Shown here piece after piece: positions 26,932-36,433 of a stretch of 64,000 nucleotides of DNA. How positions within the stretch are numbered: the stretch's first letter is position 1; each line of letters begins with the position of its first letter. The translations under genes were made by a program, and so were the position numbers. The notes beneath the pieces were generated by a model. The model searched no databases and was not told the DNA's origin. It saw only the letters and a list, made by a program, of their open reading frames with translations. Source of the stretch: an uncultured Acidobacteriota bacterium (GTDB lineage Bacteria; Acidobacteriota; Blastocatellia; Pyrinomonadales; Pyrinomonadaceae); contig CALMAH010000023.1 in the NCBI GenBank assembly GCA_937859595.1, positions 1-64,000 of the forward strand, read 5' to 3'.

Positions 26932-27742
26932 ATGATCTATTCCGACATCGACCTTTCTCGAAAACTCGAACGTACCGAAGCCCTTGCAAACGCAGACTTT
27001 GTCGAAACCCGCGCGTCGCTTGACCCTGAAACCCGCGCCTGCTGGATCGAGGTCGGCGGTGCATATGCGATGTTCGACGGCATTGAATCGCCGCTGACGC
27101 AAACCTTTGGCCTCGGAATGTTCGAAGATGCGAAATCTGAGCACCTTGACGAGATCGAGGCTTTCTTTAGAAAAAGGGATGCTCCCGTTTATCACGAGGT
27201 CAGCCCGATGGCGGATCCCTCGATCCTCGGTTTACTCGGCGAACGCGGCTATCGCCCGATAGAGCTGACTAACGTGATGTTTCAGAAACTGGACACTTCC
27301 GCGCCCGCACTCAACCGGATGAATCCCGACATCGTTTCCAGGGCCATTAACCCGGACGAAGCAGACCTCTGGGCAAGTGTCGCCTCCGAGGGTTGGACGA
27401 CCGAACCCCCGATGCTCGGCGAATTTATGCTCAACTTCGGCAAGATCGCCGCTCGAACCGCGGGCGGACACCCTTTTATCGCTGAACTCGATGGCCGGCC
27501 GATCGCAGCCGGCGGGTTGTCTATCTACGACGACATATGCATCCTCGCGGGTGCCGCAACCGTTCCCGATTCCCGCCGCCGAGGTGCGCAAAATGCACTC
27601 CTCGCGGCCCGGCTCGCCTTTGCCGCCGAACGCGGATGCCGCCTCGCAATGATGTGCCGCACCCGGGAGCCAATCTCAAAAAAATGCTCAAAAGAACGGA
27701 TTTCGGATAGCGTACACCCGAATTAAATGGCAGCTTTTTTAG
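26932..27742 (+). pseudogene. GNAT-family acetyltransferase with a C-terminal frameshift
   Basis: The open frame stops at 27726 after an odd tail (REPISKKCSKE). Reading in another frame from about 27658 gives APGSQSQKNAQKNGFRIAYT and continues to a stop at 27740-27742. That is the classic end of a GNAT domain (aligned N-x-GF-x-xAY). One extra base near 27655-27668 therefore seems to disrupt the last ~28 codons. The body shows the acetyl-CoA loop region around VPDSRRRGAQNALLAARL. It may be a real mutation or a sequencing error. The acceptor is unknown; it is co-oriented with the pyrimidine genes. Confidence 0.72.
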
Positions 27743-27778
27743 AAAATTCGTTTATACTAGCGGCGTCAATTCTATTGT

Positions 27779-29566
27779 ATGAAAAGATGCCCAGAATGCG
27801 GACGTGAATACGATCTCACAATGAGCTTTTGCCTCGACGATGGCTCAGAACTGCTCTACGGCCCTGCAAAGACAGAACCACATGCATCAGCGGGCGGCCA
27901 CCTCGATAACGAACCGCAAACCGCCATTTTGAACTCGACGGCGGCTCCGGGCGAAGCTCCGACCCGCGCTCAGATCAATACAACCGATCAGACCGCAATT
28001 CTTCACACCGGAGCGGAGGTGGAGCCTCGGGAATCTCCGGGTGGCGGGTCGGAGAAGCAAAGCCCCTCCGCACATCGACCGGCAAAGCCGCAAAGTCAAA
28101 AGGTAAAGTTGCTCGCTGGGCTTGGGGCGGCATTGTTGATTCTTGTTTCCGGGTTCTTTGGCTATCGATATTTTTCAAACGCCGATTCCAGGCAGATCAA
28201 TTCCATCGCTGTGATGCCGTTTGAGAATAGGAATTCGGATGCCGACACGGATTATTTGTCCGACGGTTTGGCGGAATCGGTGATCTTTCGGCTGACGCAG
28301 ATCCCCGATCTGAAGGTTAGCCCGACGAGTTCCGTAATGCGTTACAAAGGAGTATCGACTGATATTGCAAAGATCGCCTCCGAACTTGGCGTCGATGCGG
28401 TGATGACAGGACGGCTGACCAAGCGGGGTGACAATCTGAATATCACGGTCGAACTCGTGGATGCCCGCACCATCGAGTCGCTGTGGGGCGAGCAGTATGA
28501 ACGCAAACTTTCGGAACTGTTGGGCACCCAAAGCGAGATCGTCACCGAGATCGTTAGCAAACTCCAGATAAAGCTGTCGGGCGAAAGCGAGAAGCGGCTG
28601 GCGAAGAGATTCACCGACAACAACGAAGCCTATCAACTTTATTTGCAAGGCCGGTATGAGTGGAATAAGTTTTCGGTGGACGGCTTGAACAAAAGCATTT
28701 CACTTTTCGAACGCGCAATACAGATCGATCCGACCTTCGCATTAGCCTACTCAGGAATGGCCGACTCTTATGTGAATCTCGGTGTGGATTATGTTTCCCC
28801 TATCGACACGATGCCCAAAGCGAGGGTGGCCGCGATGCAGGCGATCGCTTTGGATAACTCCTTGGCCGAAGCCCACACCTCGCTTGGCTCATACAAGATG
28901 TTCTTTGAATGGGACACCGCCGGCGCCGAGGAGGCATACGAGAAAGCGATCAGCTTGGACCCAATGTACGCGAACGCACGACATTTTTACAGTCATTGCC
29001 TGCAGTTTTCGGGTAAGGAAGCCGAAGCGATCCGGGAGATGAAGAAAGCTTTAGAGCTAGAGCCACTCTCTCTGATAAACAATGCCGAACTCGGATGGGT
29101 GTACTATCTTGCAAACCAAAACGATGCTGCAATTGAACAAGCGCAAAAAACCATTGCGATCGACCCCAGCTTCGCTTACAGCTACTTTGTCCTCGGCCAG
29201 GCCTATGCCGCAACGGGGAACTATACGGGGGCGATAACCGCTTTCCGCGACGGGCAAAAGCTATCGCCAGACTGGGTCGAGCTCGAGGCGGCCCTGGCAT
29301 ACAGCCACGCATTAGCCGGTAATCGCGATGAGGCACGGGCGTCGCTGTCAATAGTATTGGATGCGGCGGCCGAGCGGTATGTAAATCCGGTGCCTATAGC
29401 CGCCGTTTATTCGGCACTGGGCGACAAAGGCCTGGCTATCGAATGGTTGGAGCGGGGTTATCGAGAAAAGAGTTCATGGATGAAGTGGATCGCGATAGAG
29501 CCGCAATTGGAGCGACTCCGCACGGATGCCAGGTTTCAAGATATTGTTCGCAGAGTGAATAGATGA
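27779..29566 (+). CDS. Zinc-ribbon, TolB-like and TPR-repeat membrane protein
   Basis: 595 residues. An N-terminal zinc ribbon has Cys4, Cys7 and Cys18 (CPECG, FCLDDG). A polar linker follows, with one membrane segment at about 107-130. Next is a TolB/FlgO-like domain (about 140-270) with SIAVMPFENRNSD and the DGLAESV motif, then around seven TPRs (about 280-590). Acidobacterial relatives usually carry a Ser/Thr kinase in front of this module; here only the ribbon remains. A periplasmic sensing or scaffolding role is likely. It sits between pyrimidine genes but has no evident part in that pathway. Confidence 0.82.
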   Translation: MKRCPECGREYDLTMSFCLDDGSELLYGPAKTEPHASAGGHLDNEPQTAILNSTAAPGEAPTRAQINTTDQTAILHTGAEVEPRESPGGGSEKQSPSAHRPAKPQSQKVKLLAGLGAALLILVSGFFGYRYFSNADSRQINSIAVMPFENRNSDADTDYLSDGLAESVIFRLTQIPDLKVSPTSSVMRYKGVSTDIAKIASELGVDAVMTGRLTKRGDNLNITVELVDARTIESLWGEQYERKLSELLGTQSEIVTEIVSKLQIKLSGESEKRLAKRFTDNNEAYQLYLQGRYEWNKFSVDGLNKSISLFERAIQIDPTFALAYSGMADSYVNLGVDYVSPIDTMPKARVAAMQAIALDNSLAEAHTSLGSYKMFFEWDTAGAEEAYEKAISLDPMYANARHFYSHCLQFSGKEAEAIREMKKALELEPLSLINNAELGWVYYLANQNDAAIEQAQKTIAIDPSFAYSYFVLGQAYAATGNYTGAITAFRDGQKLSPDWVELEAALAYSHALAGNRDEARASLSIVLDAAAERYVNPVPIAAVYSALGDKGLAIEWLERGYREKSSWMKWIAIEPQLERLRTDARFQDIVRRVNR

Positions 29567-29602
29567 GTCGGGATCTCAACGCTGAAGCCGAGCTGTGAGG
29601 AT

Positions 29603-31135
29603 ATGGTTAAGAATGACTTTATCGAGCTGAATGAAGACGTTTCCGCTTCGCCCCTGTGGAATCACGATCTGGCTCCAACAACGATAGAGCAGCGGACTTG
29701 GACGACTTGGAACATCGCGGCTTTGTGGATCGGGATGAGCGTTGTGATCACGACGTACATGCTCGGCGGCGGCTTCATCGCCCAAGGGATGACGTGGTGG
29801 CAGGCGATGCTGACGATCCTGCTCGGCAACTGCATAGTTCTGATCCCGATGGTGTTGAACGCACACGCCGGAACGAAATACGGTATTTCCTTCCCCGTAC
29901 TGCTGCGAGCGTCGTTCGGGACAACCGGGGCGAACATCCCGGCGATGCTTCGTGCGATCGTCGCTTGCGGCTGGTTTGGGATTCAAACGTGGATCGGCGG
30001 CACAGCGATCGACGCGCTGTTGACAGCGGTCTGGAGCGGCTGGGCCGAACTCGGCGGCGGCGCTGTGGTCGCCGGCAACCCGCTTCATACATGGATCTCC
30101 TTTTTCCTGTTCTGGGGAATTCAGGTCGTCATCATCCTTCGCGGCATTGAGGCGATAAAACATCTCGAGTCCTGGGCCGCTCCTCTGCTGCTGCTTGGCG
30201 GGTTAGTCCTTTTGATCTGGGCATCATCTGCCGCAGGCGACTTCGGCAATATTCTCGCCGGCACATCCGCCCTTCAGGAAACACGCGGGAATTTTTGGGC
30301 CATCTTCCCTGCCGCCTTGACTGCCTCAGTGGGCTACTGGGCAACGCTCAGCCTCAACATCCCCGATTTCACTCGATTTGCCAAAAGCCAGCGTTCGCAG
30401 ATGCTGGGCCAGGCCCTCGGTCTGCCGCTGACGATGACGGCGTTCGCATTTATCGGCGTTGCCGTAACGAGTGCCACGGTCATCATCTACGGCGAGGCCA
30501 TCGCTGATCCGGTTCAGTTGATACAAAGATTCGATAACCGGTTCGTCATCCTCTTTGCAATGATCGTGATATTTGTCGCGCAGATCTCCACCAACATGGC
30601 CGCGAACGTCGTCTCGCCGTCGAACGATTTCTCGAACCTTAACCCAAAACGCATCTCCTACGTCACTGGCGGCCTGATCACCGCCGTGATCGGCATCGCA
30701 ATGATGCCGTGGCAGTTGATGTCCTCGATGGGAGCGTATATTTTCACGTGGCTGATCGGCTATTCGGGCCTGATGGGAGCGATCGGCGGCATTCTGATAT
30801 GTGACTACTGGCTCATCCGCAAACGCCGGATCGAGCTCGCCGATCTCTATAAGATCAACGGCGTCTATTCTTACAGCGGCGGTTTCAATTGGCGTGCGAT
30901 AACGGCACTTGTTCTTGCAATTGCTCCGGTCGTCCCCGGTTTCCTCCGAGCCGCCACAACCCCCGGCGGCCAAGTCGCCGAACCAAATGTTTTTGACACG
31001 CTTTACACGTACGCATGGTTTGTAACCTTCAGTATCGCGTTTCTGATATATTTCGTTTTGATGAATAATAGATTTAGAAAACAAGTGGAAAATGCAGCTG
31101 ATGCAGTCTACGGTGTAGAGGTCCATGATCTTTAG
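29603..31135 (+). CDS. NCS1-family nucleobase:cation symporter
   Basis: 510-residue inner-membrane transporter with about twelve hydrophobic helices. The N-terminal NCS1 signature is visible: LWNHDLAPTTIEQRTWTTWN, followed by GMTWWQAM and the helix-3 Trp-rich segment CGWFGIQTWIGG that lines the substrate site in Mhp1/PucI. Members import uracil, thymine, hydantoins, allantoin or cytosine with Na+ or H+. Placed directly before the beta-ureidopropionase gene, it most likely takes up uracil, thymine or dihydropyrimidines. Confidence 0.9.
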   Translation: MVKNDFIELNEDVSASPLWNHDLAPTTIEQRTWTTWNIAALWIGMSVVITTYMLGGGFIAQGMTWWQAMLTILLGNCIVLIPMVLNAHAGTKYGISFPVLLRASFGTTGANIPAMLRAIVACGWFGIQTWIGGTAIDALLTAVWSGWAELGGGAVVAGNPLHTWISFFLFWGIQVVIILRGIEAIKHLESWAAPLLLLGGLVLLIWASSAAGDFGNILAGTSALQETRGNFWAIFPAALTASVGYWATLSLNIPDFTRFAKSQRSQMLGQALGLPLTMTAFAFIGVAVTSATVIIYGEAIADPVQLIQRFDNRFVILFAMIVIFVAQISTNMAANVVSPSNDFSNLNPKRISYVTGGLITAVIGIAMMPWQLMSSMGAYIFTWLIGYSGLMGAIGGILICDYWLIRKRRIELADLYKINGVYSYSGGFNWRAITALVLAIAPVVPGFLRAATTPGGQVAEPNVFDTLYTYAWFVTFSIAFLIYFVLMNNRFRKQVENAADAVYGVEVHDL

Positions 31136-31161
31136 GTGGATTGTAAAAAGCTCCTAAAATT

Positions 31162-32031
31162 ATGTCCCGCAAAGTCAAAGCAGGCCTGATACAGGCTCAC
31201 AACGTCGGCTCTGTTGATGCGCCGATCGACGAGATCAAAAAAGCTAACATCGACAACCAAATGAAGTTTGTCGATGAGGCGGCAAAACAGGGTGTGCAGA
31301 TCCTTTGTTTTCAGGAGATCTTCACGACGCCCTATTTCTGCGCCGAACAGCAGACGCGTTGGTACGATGCCGTCGAACGCATCCCCGACGGCCCAACCGT
31401 CAAGCTGATGCAGGATGTCGCTAGAGAACACGGAATGGTGCTGATCGTTCCTATATACGAAGAGGAACAGACCGGGATCTATTACAATTCAGCTGCCGTG
31501 ATCGACGCTGACGGCAGCTATCTCGGTAAATACCGCAAAACGCATATCCCGCACGTCGCCCCCGGCTTTTGGGAGAAATTCTATTTTCGTCCGGGCAATC
31601 TCGGTTATCCGTGTTTTGACACTGCATTTGCGCGTATAGGCGTCTATATTTGCTACGATCGGCATTTTCCTGAAGGTGCCCGGTGCCTCGGTCTCAACGG
31701 TGCCGAGATCATATTCAATCCATCAGCAACGGTCGCCGGCCTAAGCGAATATCTCTGGAAGCTCGAACAGCCCGCTCACGCCGTCGCCAACGGATACTTT
31801 GTCGGAGCGATAAACCGCGTCGGGACCGAGGCCCCTTGGAACATCGGCGAATTTTACGGGCAAAGCTATTTCTGCGACCCCCGCGGCCAAATAATCGCCG
31901 AAGGCAGTCGCGACCAAGACGAGCTTATCGTCGCCGATCTCGACATGGACAAGATCCGCGAGGTGCGCAACACGTGGCAATTCTTCCGCGATCGCCGGCC
32001 AGATCTGTACGGGCCCATTTTGGATGACTAG
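31162..32031 (+). CDS. Beta-ureidopropionase / N-carbamoyl amidohydrolase (nitrilase superfamily)
   Basis: Removes the carbamoyl group from N-carbamoyl-beta-alanine, giving beta-alanine, CO2 and ammonia. The nitrilase-fold triad is visible: Glu in CFQEIF, Lys in YRKTHIPH and Cys164 in ICYDRHFPEG. At 289 residues it has the length of bacterial N-carbamoylputrescine/ureidopropionate amidohydrolases. The sequence would also suit N-carbamoylputrescine amidohydrolase, but the dihydropyrimidinase, NCS1 and PreTA neighbours favour the pyrimidine substrate. Confidence 0.87.
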   Translation: MSRKVKAGLIQAHNVGSVDAPIDEIKKANIDNQMKFVDEAAKQGVQILCFQEIFTTPYFCAEQQTRWYDAVERIPDGPTVKLMQDVAREHGMVLIVPIYEEEQTGIYYNSAAVIDADGSYLGKYRKTHIPHVAPGFWEKFYFRPGNLGYPCFDTAFARIGVYICYDRHFPEGARCLGLNGAEIIFNPSATVAGLSEYLWKLEQPAHAVANGYFVGAINRVGTEAPWNIGEFYGQSYFCDPRGQIIAEGSRDQDELIVADLDMDKIREVRNTWQFFRDRRPDLYGPILDD

Positions 32032-32071
32032 GCCATGATAGAAAGTCGTAGTGGAGGTCAGGCACAATTCA

Positions 32072-32380
32072 ATGCAAGTTCAGAACAAGACTGAGATATT
32101 CGATAGGCTTCGCGGCGTACAACATGAATTAGGCGTTTTGGGCGTGCGGCGGCTCGGCATTTTTGGTTCGTTCGTTAGAAACGAGCAGGATCGGGAAAGT
32201 GACGTTGATGTATTGATCGAGTTCGACCCCTCAAAAAAGACGTTTGAAAATTTTATGAATACTGCTTTCCTGCTCGAGGACACGTTGGGACGAAAGGTCG
32301 ATTTGGTAACGCGTGAATCTCTGAGCCCGCACCTGGGCCCGCGAATTCTTGAAGAGGTAGAATATGGCGTTATCGACTAA
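32072..32380 (+). CDS. mntA: MntA-type nucleotidyltransferase antitoxin
   Basis: Minimal nucleotidyltransferase of 102 residues with the GSx10DxD active-site motif intact (GSFVRNEQDRESDVD) and the third acidic position in KVDLVT. Family members AMPylate the partner HepT and so neutralise it. The ATG at 32072 is preferred; a GTG at 32051 would add seven residues. It overlaps hepT by 17 bp, which indicates tight co-expression. The pair interrupts the pyrimidine genes and is unrelated to them. Confidence 0.87.
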   Translation: MQVQNKTEIFDRLRGVQHELGVLGVRRLGIFGSFVRNEQDRESDVDVLIEFDPSKKTFENFMNTAFLLEDTLGRKVDLVTRESLSPHLGPRILEEVEYGVID

Positions 32381-32693
32381 TGAATTGGTCAAGCATATTC
32401 TTGACGAAACAAGGTTTTTACAGGAGCAAACATCAGGTCTGGAAAAGGGAGATTATCTCGAAGATGAGGTCAGAAAAAGAGCTTTTGTTCGCAGTATTGA
32501 GATAATTGGTGAAGCTGTTAAGAAATTACCTGCCGATTTCCGCGACAAGTATCCTCACATAGAGTGGCGATTGATAGCCGGAATGCGCGACAAGCTGATC
32601 CACGAATATTTTGGCATCGATCACGACATAGTCTGGGATGTTGCCACTAACAAGGCCGTTGAACTTGAAAGGGCATTAAGTCCGGGAGATTGA
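32364..32693 (+). CDS. hepT: HepT-like HEPN RNase toxin
   Basis: DUF86/HepT helical protein of 109 residues. The HEPN catalytic motif R-x4-H-x-Y is present as RDKLIHEY, so the RNase site is intact. It pairs with the overlapping MntA-type enzyme upstream; family work shows that MntA AMPylates the Tyr in this motif. It probably acts as a toxin-antitoxin or defence module. Confidence 0.88.
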   Translation: MALSTNELVKHILDETRFLQEQTSGLEKGDYLEDEVRKRAFVRSIEIIGEAVKKLPADFRDKYPHIEWRLIAGMRDKLIHEYFGIDHDIVWDVATNKAVELERALSPGD

Positions 32694-32712
32694 AGAAAAT
32701 GTCAGTATAGTT

Positions 32713-33099
32713 ATGCAGCATCGCGAACGCTTTTCATCTGGAGCAAAGTGGGAATCCGTCGTCGGCTATTCGCGGGCGGTGCGCGTCGGCGACCGGATCT
32801 ACGTGACCGGGACAACGGCAACGGATGAGAACAGCAACATTGTCGGAATCGGAGACGCCTATCAGCAAACCGTCCAGTGCATTCTGAACATCGAAAAGGC
32901 ATTGAAACATTTTGATGCATCACTTGAAAACGTCGTTCGCACGCGGATGTTCGTCACCGACATCTCGCAGTGGGAAGAGATCGGCCGTGCACACGGCGAA
33001 TTTTTCCGGGACATTATGCCCGCGACCACAATGGTCGAGGTCTCAAAGTTGATCGACCCCGATATGCTCGTCGAAATTGAAGCCGATGCCGAACTATAG
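32713..33099 (+). CDS. RidA/YjgF-family deaminase-like protein
   Basis: Small trimeric-fold protein of 128 residues. Typical signatures are GYSRAVRVGDRIYVTGTTA at the N-terminus and the central VRTRMFVTDISQW. The conserved Arg in RTRMFV aligns with the catalytic Arg of RidA. RidA proteins hydrolyse reactive enamines/imines made by PLP enzymes; RutC, a relative, acts in pyrimidine breakdown. Its position between the amidohydrolase and PreT suggests it helps this pathway, perhaps by quenching aminoacrylate-like intermediates. Confidence 0.85.
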   Translation: MQHRERFSSGAKWESVVGYSRAVRVGDRIYVTGTTATDENSNIVGIGDAYQQTVQCILNIEKALKHFDASLENVVRTRMFVTDISQWEEIGRAHGEFFRDIMPATTMVEVSKLIDPDMLVEIEADAEL

Positions 33100-33159
33100 T
33101 CAGAACCCGGAGCGGTAGCGACTGGGCTCAGTTAGATAAACGAACTATTTGTCAGTATT

Positions 33160-34533
33160 ATGTCCGAATTCTCTACCCCGCTCGATGCCGGCCAGATCGA
33201 GGCAAATTTTGCGGACATCAATCCGCCGATGACACCCGCACAGGCGGCAGCCGAGGCAAATCGCTGCCTCTATTGCTACGACGCGCCATGCATGCATGCG
33301 TGCCCTACCCACATCGATGTACCGGCATTTATTAAAAAGATCGCCAGCGGCAACCTTACCGGTTCGGCACGTGTTATCTTCGACGCAAATCCCATCGGAG
33401 CTACCTGCGCTCGTGTCTGCCCGGTAGAGGCCCTGTGCGAAGGCGCCTGTGTTGAAAAGACCCTCCTGAAGAAACCCATCGAGATCGGCAGGCTCCAGCG
33501 CCACGCCACCGACCACCTCATAAATACCAAGAAGAGCCTCTTTCATCCCGCCCCGTCGAATGGCCTTTCGGTAGCCGTTATCGGTTCCGGCCCTGCCGGG
33601 CTTTCGGGCGCAGCATATCTCGCCCGGCTCGGCTACGCCGTTACGGTCTATGACCGCCGCGAAAAGGCCGGCGGCCTCAACACCTACGGCATGGCCGAAT
33701 ATAAAATGACCCAGGCCGATTCTGAAGCCGAGATCGGCCTTATCCGCCAACTTGGCATTAAGTTCCGCCTCGGCACCGAGATAACCGCCTCAGAAAATGG
33801 CCCGTCAAGCATTAGATTCTCCGATCTTCTTGAAGCAAACGATGCTGTCTTCCTCGGCGTAGGCCTGGGCAAGACAAATCGTCTGAACATTCCCGGAGAA
33901 GATCTTGAAGGCGTTCTCGATGCCCTCGAATTCATCGAAAAAGTAAAATCCCGCGATTGGGCCTCAGTTCCGCTCGGCAAAAGGGTTGCCGTTATCGGAG
34001 CCGGAAATACCGCTATCGATGCCGTTACTCAGGCAAAACGATTGGGTGCCGAAAGGGCGATGATCGTCTATCGCCGAACTGAAGCCGATGCCCCCGCCTA
34101 TGATTACGAATTGGAACTTGCAAAAGCCGACGGCATAGAGTTTCATTGGCAAATGACGCCTGTCGAGATCATCGGGAACGGATCGGCAAATGCCCTCAGG
34201 TGCGACTCGCCCGGCGGCGAAACGATCATCGAATGTGACCTCGTGATAAAGGCGATCGGACAAACGAAGATGTCAGCGTTCTTTACCGAAATCTGCGGCA
34301 TTACGGTTGACGAAAAAGGCCGGGTCATCGTCAATAACGAGATGCAGACCTCCGATCCTCGGATATTCGCCGGCGGCGACTGTGTTAACGGCGGTGCGGA
34401 AGCGGTCGATGCCGCTCAAATGGGAAAGCTGGCCGCCCGCGCGATTCACGCGAAGTTGACAGGTGAGATCGCTCACTTTGCCGGTGCTGACGTGTCTCGG
34501 GCGCAGCCGGTTCGGTCTCGTCAACACGGATGA
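33160..34533 (+). CDS. preT: Dihydropyrimidine dehydrogenase (NAD+) subunit PreT
   Basis: Flavin/Fe-S electron-transfer subunit of 457 residues, homologous to the small subunit of glutamate synthase. Two N-terminal [4Fe-4S] motifs are visible: RCLYCYDAPCMHACPTH and GATCARVCPVEALCEGAC. The FAD site VIGSGPAGLSGAAYL is next, then the NAD(P)H site VIGAGNTAID and the C-terminal FAD loop FAGGDCVNGG. With PreA it makes the bacterial two-subunit enzyme that reduces uracil and thymine. PreA lies about 5.5 kb downstream rather than adjacent. Confidence 0.9.
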   Translation: MSEFSTPLDAGQIEANFADINPPMTPAQAAAEANRCLYCYDAPCMHACPTHIDVPAFIKKIASGNLTGSARVIFDANPIGATCARVCPVEALCEGACVEKTLLKKPIEIGRLQRHATDHLINTKKSLFHPAPSNGLSVAVIGSGPAGLSGAAYLARLGYAVTVYDRREKAGGLNTYGMAEYKMTQADSEAEIGLIRQLGIKFRLGTEITASENGPSSIRFSDLLEANDAVFLGVGLGKTNRLNIPGEDLEGVLDALEFIEKVKSRDWASVPLGKRVAVIGAGNTAIDAVTQAKRLGAERAMIVYRRTEADAPAYDYELELAKADGIEFHWQMTPVEIIGNGSANALRCDSPGGETIIECDLVIKAIGQTKMSAFFTEICGITVDEKGRVIVNNEMQTSDPRIFAGGDCVNGGAEAVDAAQMGKLAARAIHAKLTGEIAHFAGADVSRAQPVRSRQHG

Positions 34534-34557
34534 AAAGGAAAGTAAACGGAGGAAACT

Positions 34558-35451
34558 ATGTCAATCGTTCTGATAACAGGGAGCAATAGGGGTATCGGCC
34601 AGGCGACGGCGCTTCATCTGGCTGAAAAAGGCCATCGAGTCTTTGCCTCCATGCGAAATACAGATAAAGCGGACGATCTTCGTATCGCGGCTGACGAAAA
34701 GGGATTGTCGCTCGAATATCTACAGCTTGATGTTACCGATGACGCTTCGGTCAAGACGGCGGTATCAACTGTACTTGATCAAGAAGGCCGGATCGACGTG
34801 CTGATAAATAACGCCGGCATCGGGCCGGTTAGCCCGTTGGAGGAAATGGACGACGCCGCGTTCCGGGCGGTATTTGAAACCAACTATTTCGGAGCCATTC
34901 GCGTCACCCGCGCGGTCTTGCCATCTATGCGCGCCAACAAGAACGGCACGATCGTTAATATTAGCTCGGTCGCTGCCAGGGTTGCTGCGGAATGCATGGG
35001 GGCTTATTCGGCCACGAAATGGGCACTTGAAGCCTCAAGCGAAGCCCTCGCCCAAGAACTGGTGCCCCACGGTATCCGTGTTGTGCTGATCGAGCCCGGC
35101 ATCACTCACACCGATATGGCTGACGGTATTCCCAGCCAACTTAGCGGACTACCGGGATCTGCCTATGCCCCGGCTGCCCAGCATATCCATGCAATTTTCT
35201 CGGGAGCTTTGCAGGCTGGTTCTACCACTCCTGAAGAGGTTGCCCACACAATCGAAGAGGCTCTCAATGATGCGCAGCCACGATTGCGGTATCCCGTCGG
35301 CGATGGTGCACGTGCATTCGTTGAGGGTAGGGCAAGGATGAATGACGAAGATTGGATCGCGATGGGCAGACACACAACCGTCGAGGATTATTTTCAGGAG
35401 TTTGCGATGCGCTTTCCGCCGCCGTCGGCAGCAGAAGGCCAGAAAGCCTAG
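34558..35451 (+). CDS. Short-chain dehydrogenase/reductase
   Basis: NAD(P)-dependent oxidoreductase of 297 residues with the classical SDR motifs: cofactor loop TGSNRGIGQAT, NNAGIG, the catalytic Ser in VNISSVAARVA and the YSATK pair. After the core there is a ~50-residue C-terminal extension. A clear ribosome-binding site (GGAGGA) precedes the ATG. It follows PreT by 24 bp and may share its transcript. The substrate is unknown; reduction of malonate semialdehyde is one possibility the context allows, but it is not supported by sequence. Confidence 0.85.
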   Translation: MSIVLITGSNRGIGQATALHLAEKGHRVFASMRNTDKADDLRIAADEKGLSLEYLQLDVTDDASVKTAVSTVLDQEGRIDVLINNAGIGPVSPLEEMDDAAFRAVFETNYFGAIRVTRAVLPSMRANKNGTIVNISSVAARVAAECMGAYSATKWALEASSEALAQELVPHGIRVVLIEPGITHTDMADGIPSQLSGLPGSAYAPAAQHIHAIFSGALQAGSTTPEEVAHTIEEALNDAQPRLRYPVGDGARAFVEGRARMNDEDWIAMGRHTTVEDYFQEFAMRFPPPSAAEGQKA

Positions 35452-35527
35452 GCCTCTATCTTTCGCCGAAAAGGCTGAGATCCGAGAGAATTGGCAGCGC
35501 TCTTGAGGATCGGAATAGGACCGCGAC

Positions 35528-36349
35528 ATGAACCGCACGATCAAGAAAACAATAAAATTTATTCTTGTCGGTGGTTTATTCGTCGCGCTCGCTTATTTTC
35601 TGCCCATTCTGTTCGGGATATTTATCCTGTGTGGTGTCATTGACGTGTCACGAAATCGTGGCCTGGACGTAAGTGTCTTTCAACAGTATTTCCTAAAGAA
35701 TGGCGTCGGGACCTGGATGGCGTCGCCGATAAATCTCCTTCTCGACGTTCTTGCCCTGCCTTATTGGAACAAGGGCGTTTACAAGCTCAATGACCTTCCC
35801 GAAGACTATCAGACCGAGATCCGCTCCCTTATGCGGTCAGCTGACGAGGGTGAACTCGTCAACAGGCTCGAGCAACATATGGGCGATTCTCCCCGTGCGA
35901 TGGTCTTCTTTAAATGGTATGGCAAAAACAACGAAGCTCCGATAAGTATGCCTGCCTTTCATGAGGATTTTCGTTTCGTTCGAACCATCGGTGTGTCGGC
36001 GTTTCGCGAACGCGAGCGAACGTCGAAGCATTTCGGGCCTTTCCGTCCGAGCTTTAGAGTGCTTTATTGCCTGAACGAAATAAAAGATGAAAGTGCCTAT
36101 ATAAAGGTCGGGCCGGTGGAGCACCGCTGGAAGAACGAACGGCTTTTCATTTTCGACGATACGCTGCTGCATCAGTCATTCAACGAGACGGACGCACCGC
36201 GCTATGTACTGTTTGTCGACATTGTTCGTCCATCCTATTTACGTCCGGTTTTCGATCTCGCGATCTCGCTGATACGCGTGATGTTCAAAGGAGTAAACGG
36301 CGTCTTTTACAAGAACTGGAAGATGGTAAACGCTCGAACGACCCCATGA
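35528..36349 (+). CDS. Aspartyl/asparaginyl beta-hydroxylase-like membrane protein
   Basis: The first ~45 residues hold a hydrophobic pair (about 9-42). The soluble part resembles the cupin-like Asp/Asn beta-hydroxylase family. HEDFRFVRTIGVS comes first, then GPFRPSFRVLYCL. The metal/co-substrate segment is FDDTLLHQSFNETDAPRYVL, whose His fits the distal iron ligand. Such enzymes are Fe(II)/2-oxoglutarate dioxygenases acting on proteins or lipid A. The substrate is unknown. Confidence 0.72.
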   Translation: MNRTIKKTIKFILVGGLFVALAYFLPILFGIFILCGVIDVSRNRGLDVSVFQQYFLKNGVGTWMASPINLLLDVLALPYWNKGVYKLNDLPEDYQTEIRSLMRSADEGELVNRLEQHMGDSPRAMVFFKWYGKNNEAPISMPAFHEDFRFVRTIGVSAFRERERTSKHFGPFRPSFRVLYCLNEIKDESAYIKVGPVEHRWKNERLFIFDDTLLHQSFNETDAPRYVLFVDIVRPSYLRPVFDLAISLIRVMFKGVNGVFYKNWKMVNARTTP

Positions 36350-36433
36350 GGCGTTTGGCTATAAAGGACAATCAAAGTAAACTCTTTGAAAAAGTTTCCC
36401 CAACAAACATTGTTCTCGACATAACAACAAAAT

